Shown: piece by piece, positions 37,502 through 46,678 of the stretch
How the letters are laid out: every line of letters starts with the position of its first letter
How positions within the stretch are numbered: the first letter of the stretch is position 1
DNA from: Sphingobium sp. EM0848
GTDB taxonomy: Bacteria; Pseudomonadota; Alphaproteobacteria; Sphingomonadales; Sphingomonadaceae
Assembly (NCBI RefSeq): GCF_013375555.1
Contig: NZ_JABXWB010000001.1
Location: forward strand, 992,001-1,056,000
Length of the DNA stretch: 64,000 bases
Reading direction: 5' to 3'
The notes under the pieces: model-generated
Seen by the model: the letters and a program-made list of their open reading frames with translations, nothing else
Told to the model about the DNA's origin: nothing
Database searches by the model: none
Position numbers and translations under genes: made by a program

Positions 37502-38676
37502 TCCGCGATCTCGGCGACGCGGGCTTCGTCGGGGAAACCCTCGGCGACCCAGATTTCCTGCACCTGCGCCAGCGCCTTTGCGACATCGGGGCCGGGTTGG
37601 AGGCCCTGTGCGATGATCGCACCGCCGCCCAGCGGCAGGCGGGGTGGGGTCCAATCTTCCAGCATGGCGATCCCGTCCAGTGGAGCGTCGGGATCGAGCA
37701 GGATGCGGTCGATTCCACCCTCCACGCCGATGGCGAAGGCGAGGGCGTGAGGGGAAATGCCGGTGGTCGGACCTCCGAGTCCGGTCATCAGCCGCTTGCG
37801 CGCCTTGTTGGATAGCTTGAGCCGGGCGCCGATCTGGTCGGCGGCGCGCGGGTCGGGTGGCAGCAATGCGGCAAGGCGGCGCAGGGCGGAGGGAGGCGTG
37901 GCGGATTCGGCTTCGCGGGAAATCAGCGTGGACAGGCGATCGAGGCCGCTCAGATCGATTTCGGGGATGACCGGCAGCAATATGCCGCCGTCGACCATGA
38001 GCCGAAGCGAGGCCAGCGGAGCCGCGACGGCCAGCAATTTCAGCAGTTCGTCAGCTATGCGCTCGCGCGACAGTGCCATCAGGCTGTTGGCGGCGACGCG
38101 GCAGGCATCATAGGCTTGCGGGTCCGGCTCATCATGGCCGAAGCGGGCCAGAAAGCGGAAATAGCGCAGGATGCGGAGATGATCTTCCGCGATGCGGGCG
38201 CCGGCATCGCCGATGAAGCGGACGCGACGGGCGTTCAGATCGGCCACACCGTCGAAGAAGTCCGTGATCTCATGGGTGATCGGGTCGGCATAGAGGGCGT
38301 TGATGGTGAAATCGCGTCGGGACGCGTCCTCCCGCCATTCGCCGGTATAGGCGATGGTGGCGCGGCGGCCGTCGGTGCTGACGTCGCGGCGCAGGGTGGT
38401 GATCTCGACCGGCCAGCCATGGATGACCGCCGTGATCGTGCCATGGTCGATGCCGGTGGGGATGGCCTTGATTCCTGCGGCTTTGAGGCGGTCGACAACC
38501 GTCTGGGGCGTCAAGTCGGTTGCGATGTCGAGGTCGCTGACGGGCAGGCCGAGCAGGCTGTCCCGCACGGCACCGCCGACGAAGCGGGCATGGCCTTCCG
38601 CTGCGCCCAGCGCTTCGAGCAGAGCGTCGAGCCCCGGACGATGGCGCCAGTCGGCGTCAGGCAGAAAAGTGGTCAT
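37465..38676 (-). CDS. cca: CCA tRNA nucleotidyltransferase / poly(A) polymerase family
   Basis: 403 aa from ATG 38676. Nucleotidyltransferase head with ARFVGGAVRDSLLG, the metal-binding DLDIATDLTPQ and RRDFTINALYADP, then an RNA-binding region with RILRYFRFLARFG. It adds or repairs the tRNA CCA end. Its start overlaps the Nudix stop by 20 bp. The order DUF1285-Nudix-cca is common in alphaproteobacteria. Confidence 0.93.
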   Translation of the reverse strand: MTTFLPDADWRHRPGLDALLEALGAAEGHARFVGGAVRDSLLGLPVSDLDIATDLTPQTVVDRLKAAGIKAIPTGIDHGTITAVIHGWPVEITTLRRDVSTDGRRATIAYTGEWREDASRRDFTINALYADPITHEITDFFDGVADLNARRVRFIGDAGARIAEDHLRILRYFRFLARFGHDEPDPQAYDACRVAANSLMALSRERIADELLKLLAVAAPLASLRLMVDGGILLPVIPEIDLSGLDRLSTLISREAESATPPSALRRLAALLPPDPRAADQIGARLKLSNKARKRLMTGLGGPTTGISPHALAFAIGVEGGIDRILLDPDAPLDGIAMLEDWTPPRLPLGGGAIIAQGLQPGPDVAKALAQVQEIWVAEGFPDEARVAEIADQIVSKFQRARQ

Positions 38677-39268
38677 GGCCCAGCCTTCGCGAAAGATTGG
38701 CGAGAATGGCGGCGGTAATGCCCCAGATTCGGCGACCTTCCCACATGATTTCGTAATATTGCCTCTCAATACCTTGAAATTCTATCTTTTTCCTGATTCG
38801 GTTGGCGGGGTTCAACGCAAAGGAGAGGGGCAGTTCGAACAACTCCGCCACCTCCGTTTCCTGGGGTACGAGCGGAAGGTCGGGCGGGATCACGCCCAGC
38901 ACCGGGATCACGTCGAAGCCGGTGAAGGTATGGTAGCGGTCCGATGTGCCGATGATGTCGACCAGATTGGGGGCGAGGCCGATTTCCTCCTGCGCTTCGC
39001 GCAGTGCGCCGGCGATTTCGTCGGAGTCATCGTCATCGACGCGGCCGCCGGGGAAGGCGACCTGCCCGGCATGTTGGCGCAATTTCGCCGAGCGCTGGGT
39101 AAGGATGAGGCCGGGCTCGGTACGGTCTGTGATCGCGACCAGGACGGCGGCAGGCGCCAGCACGATATCGCTGTCGAGGCGCGGATCGCGGGTGTCGGAC
39201 AGCTTCAGGCCGATCTCCCGTTCATGGCCTTCCCTCAAGGCGGCGCGCAGCCGTTCCGCCAGCGTCAT
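38657..39268 (-). CDS. Nudix hydrolase (CoA pyrophosphatase-like)
   Basis: 203 aa from ATG 39268, which overlaps the DUF1285 stop by ATGA. The full Nudix box is visible from GGRVDDDDSDEIAGALREAQ onward (REAQEEIGL), preceded by RQHAGQVAFPGG, the UPF0035-type extension of CoA pyrophosphatases. It would hydrolyse CoA or related nucleoside diphosphate compounds with Mg2+. Middle gene of the DUF1285-Nudix-cca operon. Confidence 0.9.
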   Translation of the reverse strand: MTLAERLRAALREGHEREIGLKLSDTRDPRLDSDIVLAPAAVLVAITDRTEPGLILTQRSAKLRQHAGQVAFPGGRVDDDDSDEIAGALREAQEEIGLAPNLVDIIGTSDRYHTFTGFDVIPVLGVIPPDLPLVPQETEVAELFELPLSFALNPANRIRKKIEFQGIERQYYEIMWEGRRIWGITAAILANLSRRLGHDHFSA

Positions 39269-39831
39269 GCCGACCCGTCCAGCGCGAAGAAGGCGCCGTC
39301 GCTCCATAGGCCGACGGCGTCGGCATTTTCGTCCAGCGCAAGGTTCATCAGTTCATAATAGACGCTGCGCGCGATGAGCGCGTCCAGACCGCCACGGACG
39401 TGGAGATAGGGGTGGGGACCGTCCGGCGTCTCGCGCAGGATAAGGGGGTTGTCGGGACCGGCGGCGACCAGATCGCCGGTGTTGAGTCGAAAGGCCATGC
39501 TGCGTGCCCGGCCTTCACCCTGGGTTTTGAGCTCGACGGCGATGAAGGGGGCATCCTCCACTTCGATGGAAAGCTTTTCGACCGGGGTGACGAGGACGTA
39601 GCTGCCATCGGATTCGCGGCGCAATATGGTGGAGAAGAGGCGCACCATGGCTTCGCGGCCTATGGGGGAACCCTGGTGGAACCAGGTGCCGTCGCGGGCA
39701 ATGCGCATGTCGCTGTCGCCGCAATGGTCGGGATTCCATTGTTCCACCGGCGGTAGGCGCTTCTCGCTGAGCAGGCGCGCAATATCGGGCAGGGACAGGC
39801 TGGCGAGATCGGGGGGCGGCTCCATCGGCAT
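39265..39831 (-). CDS. DUF1285 domain protein
   Basis: 188 aa, soluble. Conserved features of DUF1285 are DMRIARDGTWFHQGSPIGR, LVTPVEKLSIEVEDAPF, FRLNTGDLV and HVRGGLDALIARSVYYEL. Molecular function is not established. It is the first gene of a coupled three-gene operon with Nudix and cca, and the ATGA overlap suggests matched expression. Confidence 0.9.
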   Translation of the reverse strand: MPMEPPPDLASLSLPDIARLLSEKRLPPVEQWNPDHCGDSDMRIARDGTWFHQGSPIGREAMVRLFSTILRRESDGSYVLVTPVEKLSIEVEDAPFIAVELKTQGEGRARSMAFRLNTGDLVAAGPDNPLILRETPDGPHPYLHVRGGLDALIARSVYYELMNLALDENADAVGLWSDGAFFALDGSA

Positions 39832-39875
39832 GGGGCCGAGATAGGAGCGAGCGCGCGTGAAGGCAAAAGGGAAAT

Positions 39876-40415
39876 TCAGGCCCGGACGGTGATCCGGGGG
39901 CTGAGCATTCCTTTGCCGCCGATGTTCCCCCCATCGACGGAGAGAGCCAGCAGTCGGCGCGGCTCGAACGGGCCGGGGCAGTCCCAGCCGCTGGTGCCTG
40001 CCGCCGAAAAACCCCAGAACCGGCCATAATATTCGGGATCGCCGATCATCATCAGCGGCGCGCAGCGCTGCGCGCGGGCGGCCGTGACGACAGCATCCAT
40101 CATCGCGCGGCCATGGCCGGTGCCTTGCGCGGATGGAGCGACGGCAACGGGGCCGACCATGATGAGCGGCGTCTGGCTGCCGTCCTCATGGGTAAGGGCG
40201 ACGGGCCAGCTTTGCAGCGATCCGATAAGCTGGCCACGCTCATCCTCGATCCCGAAGGACAGTTCCGGAAGCCAGGGCATGCCGTCGCGAATCAGATAGG
40301 CGGTACGGCCGTGCCGGTCGGGGCCGAAGGCGGCGTCGAGCAACCGCTCGATCGCATCCTGCGCCATGATGTTGAGGGGCACTATCACAGACACGTCTTG
40401 CCGATCCGTTCTCAA
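39876..40415 (-). CDS. GNAT-family N-acetyltransferase
   Basis: 179 aa. The acetyl-CoA-binding motif V(A)VAPSAQGTGHGRAMMD follows the strand MVGPVAV, and MMIGDPEYYGRFWGF is the usual second half of the YhbS-like group. It transfers acetyl from acetyl-CoA to an unknown amine. It lies 44 bp upstream of the DUF1285 gene and may be co-transcribed. The start at 40415 is not certain; an in-frame ATG 16 codons later is possible. Confidence 0.85.
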   Translation of the reverse strand: MRTDRQDVSVIVPLNIMAQDAIERLLDAAFGPDRHGRTAYLIRDGMPWLPELSFGIEDERGQLIGSLQSWPVALTHEDGSQTPLIMVGPVAVAPSAQGTGHGRAMMDAVVTAARAQRCAPLMMIGDPEYYGRFWGFSAAGTSGWDCPGPFEPRRLLALSVDGGNIGGKGMLSPRITVRA

Positions 40416-40537
40416 TGGCGCATGGACGCGCCGAGAGCGGCGGGCTTTAGCGCCTGCTTCGCAAAATAAAAGTCTAAACTGGTCCCCACCTGCAGCAGGC
40501 CACGCCCGCAGCAGGAACCGGCCGAATGTGGCGAGCT

Positions 40538-40921
40538 ATGAACAGCGGATTTGACGATTTTCTGACGTTGGAGGTGAATAATCTGGATGTGGATGTCCTG
40601 ACGGGCATCTATTCGGAGGAGACGCACCTGCCTCAGCCGTTGCGCATCTCGATCCGCGCGAAGTTGAAGATCGCGGATCATTATGAGCCGGATACGCCCT
40701 TGTCGCGATCCAAAAACTATATGGACCTGAAGCATGCCGCGACCAGCGCCCTGCCCGAAGGGCAGCATTTCACGCTGATCGAGGCGGTAGCGGATCATAT
40801 CATCGACACGATCTTCCTTCAGGATGACAAGGTCAGCCATGTCGAGGTGAAGATCGTCAAGCTCGCACTGAGCGAGAAGAGCGAAGAGATCGGTATTACC
40901 ATGGGACGCGGGCGGAAATAG
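40538..40921 (+). CDS. Dihydroneopterin aldolase-family protein (FolB-like)
   Basis: 127 aa from ATG 40538 (MNSGFDDFLT); ATG 40526 is an alternative. It shows the FolB pattern: LDVDVLTGIYSEE, QPLRISIRAKLKI, and the LIEAVADHIIDTIF helix that carries the catalytic-pocket Glu. The motif DYxxL region reads KNYMDLK, as in FolB. It may act in folate synthesis, but the family also includes epimerases; no other folate gene is adjacent. Confidence 0.8.
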   Translation: MNSGFDDFLTLEVNNLDVDVLTGIYSEETHLPQPLRISIRAKLKIADHYEPDTPLSRSKNYMDLKHAATSALPEGQHFTLIEAVADHIIDTIFLQDDKVSHVEVKIVKLALSEKSEEIGITMGRGRK

Positions 40922-40962
40922 CAGCCCAGCCCGGCTTGGCCGGGCGTCTTTCGTGCGCTCCC

Positions 40963-41907
40963 CTATCCCTTGATCAGGCCGATTTCCCGCAACCTTTCCG
41001 TCAGATAGTCATGCGCGGTGATCGGTTCTTCGCGGCGAGGATGGTCTGCATCCACGCATTGCGGCAGCGCGTCGATCAGGAAATCAGGGCGCAGATGCAG
41101 GAAGAAGGGCATGGAATAGCGTGAATAGCCCCGGCGTTCCGGCGGTGGGTTGACGACGCGGTGGCTGGTTGAGGGGAGACGGTAATTGGTCAGCCGCTGG
41201 AGCATGTCGCCCACATTGATGGCGAGGGCGCCGGGCGGCGGGACCACGGGGAGCCAGTTGCCGTCGCGATCCTTGAGTTCCAGGCCGCCTTCCTCCGCGC
41301 CCAGCAGCAGGGTGATGAGGTTGATGTCCTCATGCGCGCCGGCACGGATGCCGGGGGCTTGCGCCGAGACTGGCGGGTAATGGAGCAGGCGCAGGATCGA
41401 ATTGCCGTTTTCGATCGGCTTGTCGAACCAGCGGTCCGGAAGGCCCAGATAGAGTGCGATGGCGGAGAGGAGTTCGGCGCCGAGGCGGTCGAACTCCGCA
41501 TAGAGGCGAGCGAAGGTTTCGTGAAATTCGGGCAGTTCGTTCGGCCAGACGTTGGGCGGCATGGTTTCCGCCAGAGGATCGCCTTCGGGAAGGTCGCGGC
41601 CGACATGCCAGAACTCCTTGAGGTCGTTTTCGCTGGCGCCCTTGGCGATTTCCACGCCGAAGGCGGTGTAGCCGCGCTGGCCGCCATTATATTTGGCGTC
41701 ATAGCGGCGCTTTGCCTCCTCGGGCAGCGCGAAAAACTGACGGGCGAGTGTCCAGCCCTTGTCGATCAGCGCCTGGTCCATGCCATGGTCCTTCACCATG
41801 GCGAAGCCGAAACGCTGGAAGGAACCGCCGAAAGCGGCGGCGAAGTCGGCCTTGGCCATATCGCCCAAGGACAGGACAGGCACTTGGTCCAGCACCGATT
41901 GCGACAC
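40963..41907 (-). CDS. 2-oxoglutarate/Fe(II) oxygenase, isopenicillin N synthase family
   Basis: 314 aa. DIOX_N region (VPVLSLGDM, FGFAMVKDHGMDQ), then the jelly roll with the iron ligands His and Asp in GAHEDINLITLL and the distal His in STSHRVVNPP, plus the cosubstrate RxS in RYSMPFF. It catalyses an oxidation of unknown substrate, using O2. It is divergent from the EVE gene and convergent with the FolB-like gene. Confidence 0.9.
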   Translation of the reverse strand: MSQSVLDQVPVLSLGDMAKADFAAAFGGSFQRFGFAMVKDHGMDQALIDKGWTLARQFFALPEEAKRRYDAKYNGGQRGYTAFGVEIAKGASENDLKEFWHVGRDLPEGDPLAETMPPNVWPNELPEFHETFARLYAEFDRLGAELLSAIALYLGLPDRWFDKPIENGNSILRLLHYPPVSAQAPGIRAGAHEDINLITLLLGAEEGGLELKDRDGNWLPVVPPPGALAINVGDMLQRLTNYRLPSTSHRVVNPPPERRGYSRYSMPFFLHLRPDFLIDALPQCVDADHPRREEPITAHDYLTERLREIGLIKG

Positions 41908-42012
41908 TTTTATTCTCCGAAATCAATATGATTGGCCTGATGCGCCATGGGGGCGTCGGTCAGCTATGCGCACATCCTTGATCGTCCTTGGCGGCTGATG
42001 CAAGGAGTAGCC

Positions 42013-42420
42013 ATGAACTACTGGCTGATGAAATCCGAACCCGATGTCTTTTCCTATGACGATCTGGTCAAAAAGGGAAAGGCCGAATGGGACGGCGTGC
42101 GCAACTACGCCGCCCAGAATAATATGAAGGCGATGCGGAAGGGCGATCTGTCGATCTTCTACCACAGCAATATCGGGATCGAAGCGGTAGGGATCATGGA
42201 GATCGTCGCGGAAGCGGCGCCCGACAGCACCGATGACACGGGCAAGTGGATGGCCGTGCATGTGGGGCCCAAGGAAAAGTTCGCAAAGCCGGTGACGCTG
42301 AAGACCATGAAGGCGGATCCGGCGCTGGCCGACATGGCGATGATCCGCCAGTCGCGCCTGTCCGTTTCTCCGCTGACCGAAGCGGAATTCAAACATATCG
42401 TCAGTTTGTCAAAGGCTTGA
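42013..42420 (+). CDS. EVE domain protein
   Basis: 135 aa from ATG 42013, with AAGGAG 6 nt upstream. It opens MNYWLMKSEPDVFSYDDL and continues EWDGVRNYAAQNNMKAMRKG and VSPLTEAEF, all typical of EVE (THYN1-like, PUA-fold) proteins. The fold is thought to bind modified bases in nucleic acid. Substrate unknown. A candidate terminator follows directly. Confidence 0.92.
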   Translation: MNYWLMKSEPDVFSYDDLVKKGKAEWDGVRNYAAQNNMKAMRKGDLSIFYHSNIGIEAVGIMEIVAEAAPDSTDDTGKWMAVHVGPKEKFAKPVTLKTMKADPALADMAMIRQSRLSVSPLTEAEFKHIVSLSKA

Positions 42421-42424
42421 CGGA

Positions 42425-42459
42425 CGGTTGCGGGAAACGCAATCGGTCGGCCTTTTTTT
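42425..42459 (+). terminator. Candidate terminator after the EVE gene
   Basis: 8-bp stem CGGTTGCG (42425-42432) / CGCAATCG (42438-42445) with a GGAAA loop and one G-T pair. A run of seven T starts 8 nt past the stem at 42453. Confidence 0.45.
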
Positions 42460-42551
42460 GCGATTGTCCTTTCGGGGGATCGGGCCATATCGGCACCAAC
42501 AAAATAGAATATTCCAGAGGTGTTTGATCGGCATTCACAAGGAGTTTACCC

Positions 42552-42836
42552 ATGCGAATGCTGTCCAAGTTTGTCCTTTCCGCCCTGTTCGCGGCCGCTG
42601 CCGTGAATGCTCCGGCCCATGCCGAAGACGCTGCCAAGCAGCAGTTCACGCACGAAGGTTATACCTATGTGTATGACGTCAAGGACACGAAGACCGGCCA
42701 GATGATTTCCGGCCGTCGTTACCCCGACGCCGTCGCCTTCAATCTTTCCGTCAAGAACGGCCATGTGTCGGGCATTTCGGGCGGCCAGCAGGTTTCGTTC
42801 AAGGTTGAGGACGCCCGCGGCGCCGCTGCCGAATAA
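42552..42836 (+). CDS. Small secreted protein, unrecognised
   Basis: 94 aa. Signal peptide 1-24 (SKFVLSALFAAAAVNAPAHA) with the mature start EDAAKQQFTHEG. The mature part is a short beta-rich, hydrophilic sequence (YTYVYDVKDTKTGQMISGRR). AAGGAG precedes ATG 42552 at good spacing. It is likely periplasmic. No enzyme motif is seen. It is followed by a strong terminator, after which the group II intron begins. Confidence 0.8.
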   Translation: MRMLSKFVLSALFAAAAVNAPAHAEDAAKQQFTHEGYTYVYDVKDTKTGQMISGRRYPDAVAFNLSVKNGHVSGISGGQQVSFKVEDARGAAAE

Positions 42837-42862
42837 GCTTTTTGAGCTTTGAAAATTAAAAA

Positions 42863-42895
42863 GGCCGGCTTCCCGATCGGAAGCCGCCCTTTTTT
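42863..42895. terminator. Terminator, probably bidirectional, used as the intron target
   Basis: Stem CGGCTTCC (42866-42873) / GGAAGCCG (42879-42886), then CCC and six T (42890-42895). A-rich sequence on the left side (AAAATTAAAAA) would give a U-tract on the other strand too. The group II intron starts at the very next base. Confidence 0.85.
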
Positions 42896-43309
42896 GTGTG
42901 CCAGACATGGCGTTGATGTTGGAGGTGAGAGTCCTCTGCGGGCCGGCTGAACGGAACCGCCAGCTAAAGGCAACTGCGTCGCCGCGAGGCGGGGTGGGGA
43001 GGAAGCCTTAGGCAAAGCTTGGAGCTGACGAACAGGAATCGGATATAAGGCCGGTGCGGTGGGGTAACTGGGCAATGGACCGGGACGCCCGATATTCAGA
43101 CAGACACACGCGCAGGTAAATCCGGCAGCGACCGAGCGAAGGAGCAACGCCTTACTCTGGGAGATCTCTCTGCCTCTCTGGACAAACCGGAGTATGGCGG
43201 CGGCGACGGCGACAAATGGGCAGGGAGAAGTCAGCAGAGGCCATAGTAGCTCGGGCGACCGGGCGAAGGGCTGAATTCGGTTTTCAAGGAGCACGACTGG
43301 GGTCGTTCG

Positions 43310-44752
43310 ATGGGTGTGGAGCGGCAGCAAGGCAGCGGGAAGCAGCAGGACTTCTTCGATGAAGCCCTGAGGGCATCGCTGCGCCACGGCGTAACTGGCA
43401 AAGGCGGAACCGGCGCTGGGACGTACGAGGAGCGGCAATCACCTGCGGCACGGTCCGAGAAACTCGCCTTGGCGTATGATGTGATGGAACAGGTGGCCAG
43501 TTCGGCTAACCTCAACCAGGCCTATAAACGGGTAAAAGCGAACAAGGGCGCGCCGGGGGTGGACGGGATGACCGTTGACGACCTGCGTGGCTGGATCGCT
43601 AACAACCGTGAAAGGCTGATCGTCTCGCTGCTTGACGGCAGCTACCGACCCCAACCGGTGCGCGGGGTGGAAATTCCCAAGCCTGGCGGCAAAGGGATGC
43701 GGCAAATCTGCATTCCAACGGTAATGGACCGGCTGGTCCAGCAGGCGATACTGCAAGTCCTGGAGCCCCTGCTTGATCCGACCTTCTCGGCATCGAGCTA
43801 TGGGTTCCGCCCGGGACGTAGTGCACATGACGCGCTACGTCAGGCCCGGGAATATGTATCGGAGGGATACGGGATTGTCGCCGATCTCGATCTGGAGAAA
43901 TTCTTCGACCGAGTGAACCACGACATCGCCCTGTCCCGTCTGGCCCGGCACGTCGGCGATAAGCGTCTCCTCGGGATCATCCGTCGCTTCCTACAAGCAG
44001 GAATGTTCTCGAACGGCGTGTTCGTCGAACGGCAGGAAGGAGCCGCGCAAGGCGGTCCTCTCTCGCCATTAATCGCGAATCTCATTCTGGATGACCTCGA
44101 CAAGGAGCTCGAACGCCGGGGCCACCGGTTCTGCCGTTACGCTGACGACTGCAACATTTACGTGCGGTCACAGGTGGCGGGGGAGCGCGTCATGGCTTCG
44201 GTGTCTGCCTTTCTGGAAGGCAAGCTCCGCCTCCGCGTCAACCAGGACAAGAGCGCGGTCGCACCGATCCGGAAGCGCAAGTTCCTCGGGCACCGCCTTT
44301 TGCCAGGTGGGCGTCTGGGGGTAGCGCCTGAGAGCCTCGCCCGCATGAAGGGACGTCTTCGTCAGCTCACTCGCCGGAACCGAGGGATATCTCTCGCATC
44401 GATGGTGGCGCAGGTGAACGCATTCACCACGGGATGGGTTACATATTACCGGCACGCCCAAGCACGGACGCCACTGACCGAGCTCGATAGATGGCTCAGG
44501 CGGAAACTCCGCTGCGTAAGGCTCAAGCAGTGCAAACGCGTCATGACGGTCGCCACCTTCCTGCAGAAGGAGGGCGTCCCGGAATGGCGGGCGTGGCTTT
44601 TGGCGCGGTCGGGCAAAGGATGGTGGCGTATGGCGGGTAGCCCTCCAGCTGCGGAAGCTATGACCATCGCATGGTTTGAACGGCAGGGCCTCGTCAGTCT
44701 CGCTGCCCATCACAGCAGGTTAAACAAGACCGAAAACCGCCGTGGTACGTAG
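43310..44752 (+). CDS. ltrA: Group II intron reverse transcriptase/maturase (outer, IIC type)
   Basis: 480 aa. RT motifs are LNQAYKRVKANKGAPGVDGM (RT0/1), GIPT-like ICIPTVMDRLVQQA, SYGFRPGRSAHDAL, VADLDLEKFFDRVNH, AAQGGPLSPLIANL and the active site RYADD. The maturase X domain and the class C-like ending GKGWWRMAGSPP ... FERQGLVSL are present, with no HNH endonuclease domain. It would splice and mobilise the intron. The true start could be downstream of 43310, near the RT0 region. The reading frame ends inside domain V, which is unusual. Confidence 0.9.
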   Translation: MGVERQQGSGKQQDFFDEALRASLRHGVTGKGGTGAGTYEERQSPAARSEKLALAYDVMEQVASSANLNQAYKRVKANKGAPGVDGMTVDDLRGWIANNRERLIVSLLDGSYRPQPVRGVEIPKPGGKGMRQICIPTVMDRLVQQAILQVLEPLLDPTFSASSYGFRPGRSAHDALRQAREYVSEGYGIVADLDLEKFFDRVNHDIALSRLARHVGDKRLLGIIRRFLQAGMFSNGVFVERQEGAAQGGPLSPLIANLILDDLDKELERRGHRFCRYADDCNIYVRSQVAGERVMASVSAFLEGKLRLRVNQDKSAVAPIRKRKFLGHRLLPGGRLGVAPESLARMKGRLRQLTRRNRGISLASMVAQVNAFTTGWVTYYRHAQARTPLTELDRWLRRKLRCVRLKQCKRVMTVATFLQKEGVPEWRAWLLARSGKGWWRMAGSPPAAEAMTIAWFERQGLVSLAAHHSRLNKTENRRGT

Positions 44753-44769
44753 AACGTACGCCCGGTGGT
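44736..44769 (+). ncRNA. Domain V of the outer intron (CGC triad)
   Basis: A 34-nt hairpin: ACCGCCG (44736-44742) pairs with CGGTGGT (44763-44769, one G-T) and GTACGT with ACGTAC around an AGA loop, with the characteristic 3'-strand bulge. The catalytic triad position reads CGC, as in group IIC introns. Confidence 0.75.
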
Positions 44770-45306
44770 GTGAGAGTTGCGCCTTGCAAGCGCGACAAAT
44801 TTAGCCGTCTGGGATGGCGGCCGCGGCAAAGCCTAGCAAGCAGCCGTGTACTGAGTCTTGCGTGGTGTCCGGTAACGGCCACTGCGAAGCGTAGACAAGG
44901 AGGTTGTAGGCCGGAACATATGTGAACGGATAGATAGCCCCGAAATCGAACGTGATCGGAGTAGCCGACCCTATCTCTCTAAGGGGAAGGCGGAATCTGT
45001 AGGCTGCGCTATTGCGAGTGGCTTGAGATGCTCCCGGGGTTCGTACCGCCAGCATGCAACCAAGTGATTTGTCGTGAACAAGGGAGATCCATCCGGTTCA
45101 AGCGCGAGCTTGTAGGGTCTGACAAGCTGATGAGGCGAGAAGGATCTGACGGCCGGGTGGAAGTCAGACTGACTGATAGTACTCCGAGGACGGGAGAGCC
45201 GGCCACATGGGGAAGCGGTCAGCGGTAGTTGAAGTGTTCTTGGGCAACATGGGCTCCATCCAACGGGAGACAAAGCCTTTCATCCAAAGGAAAGATCAAG
45301 CTGGCC

Positions 45307-46632
45307 ATGGAAACGGAACTGGAACGCATAGCAGTGAAAGCTCGGTGTGAGCCGAAGCTCCGCTTTACGTCGCTTGCCCATCACATCACGCGCGACCGGG
45401 TGCAGAGGAATCTCTCAAGGATTTCAAACCACTCGGCGGTCGGGGTGGATGGGCAGACGGCGGAGGCGGCGAAGGAAAGCTTTGGAGGGTGGATTGAGCC
45501 TATGCTTCAATCCATCCACCGTCAGGGATATCGCGCGCCGGCTGTCCGGCGTGTCTATATCCCCAAGCCCGGGAAGACGGAGAAGCGCCCATTAGGGGTG
45601 CCAACTGTCTCCGACCGGGCGCTCCAGCGCAGCACGGCCGAGGTCTTGTCCGCGATCTACGAGCAGGACTTCTTGCCCTGTTCGTTCGGGGGCAGGCCAA
45701 AGCTCAGCGCCCATCATGCCCTGTCGACCCTCAACGAGGCCATCGCCGGCGGCCGGACGAGCTGGGTGCTGGAGGCGGATCTGAAGAACTTCTTTGGGAG
45801 TTTGTCCCATGCGTGGATGCTCCAGTTTGTTGAACATCGAGTCGGGGATCCGCGCCTGATCAGCTTGATCAGGCGCTGGCTGAAGGCAGGCGTCCTTGAG
45901 GACGGGGCTGTTCACCCGAGTGACGAAGGAACTCCACAGGGTGGTTCGATTAGCGTCCTATTGAGCAACGTGTACCTGCACTATGTGCTCGACCTCTGGT
46001 TCGAGCGCATAGTGAAGCCCCGGTTAGGGGGCGAAGCTCGGCTGGTACGCTACATCGATGATTTTGTGATCTGCTTCCAGTACCGCTCGGACGCGCTCCA
46101 AGTCGAGAATGCCCTACGTCACAGGCTGGGGAAGTTCGGCCTCACTCTGGAGCCGACCAAGACCAAACTGGTCGAATTTGGTCGGTTCGCGCAAGGACAC
46201 GCTAGCATGCGCGGCCGAAACCGCCCGGAGACGATCTACTTTCTGGGCATGACGCTGTACTGCACGCGGAACCTGAAGGGCAACTTCAAGGTTGGCATGC
46301 GCACGGAGAAGTCTCGGCTTCGCCGGAGCATGGTGTCGTTGCAGGAACTGATGCGACAAATACGGCATCACTCAATCAGTGACCAGGTCGGCGCCATAAA
46401 CGCCGCCCTGCGTGGCCACTACGCCTACTACGGCATCGCCGGAAATTTCCGGTCGCTTATCAAGGTGTATCAGGTGGCGGAACGTTACTGGTACAAGATG
46501 CTGTGCAGTCGCAGCCGTAACGGCGGCCGCCTCACCTGGGATGCGTTTTACCAGATCAAAGAACGGACCCCGCTATTGCGACCAAAGCTGCGGCTCCCGC
46601 ATCGGGCGTTGCAAGCACTCGCAGTGCTGTAA
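45307..46632 (+). CDS. ltrA: Group II intron reverse transcriptase/maturase (inner)
   Basis: 441 aa from ATG 45307 (METELERIAVKARCEPKLRF). RT motifs are SAVGVDGQTAE, KRPLGVPTVSDRALQ, GGRPKLSAHHALSTLNEAI, LEADLKNFFGSLSH, GTPQGGSISVLLSNVYLHY and the active site RYIDDF. A maturase-like C-terminus follows (AALRGHYAYYGIAGN), with no endonuclease domain. It differs clearly from the outer RT, so it is not a duplicate. The active-site residues are intact, so it may be functional. Confidence 0.9.
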   Translation: METELERIAVKARCEPKLRFTSLAHHITRDRVQRNLSRISNHSAVGVDGQTAEAAKESFGGWIEPMLQSIHRQGYRAPAVRRVYIPKPGKTEKRPLGVPTVSDRALQRSTAEVLSAIYEQDFLPCSFGGRPKLSAHHALSTLNEAIAGGRTSWVLEADLKNFFGSLSHAWMLQFVEHRVGDPRLISLIRRWLKAGVLEDGAVHPSDEGTPQGGSISVLLSNVYLHYVLDLWFERIVKPRLGGEARLVRYIDDFVICFQYRSDALQVENALRHRLGKFGLTLEPTKTKLVEFGRFAQGHASMRGRNRPETIYFLGMTLYCTRNLKGNFKVGMRTEKSRLRRSMVSLQELMRQIRHHSISDQVGAINAALRGHYAYYGIAGNFRSLIKVYQVAERYWYKMLCSRSRNGGRLTWDAFYQIKERTPLLRPKLRLPHRALQALAVL

Positions 46633-46645
46633 ACCAACTGCCGAA

Positions 46646-46678
46646 GAGCGTAGTGCGGGAAATCCGCACGCTACGTTC
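46646..46678 (+). ncRNA. Domain V of the inner intron (AGC triad)
   Basis: GAGCGTAGTGCGG (46646-46658) pairs with CCGCACGCTACGTTC (46664-46678) around GAAAT, with the 2-nt bulge on the 3' strand. It lies 13 bp after the RT stop. A long domain VI-like hairpin with GGGCGG/CCGCCC follows. Confidence 0.85.

Noticed and set aside
43310..46632. Tandem duplication of one group II intron
   Set aside because: The two RTs differ throughout and the two domain V hairpins have different triads.
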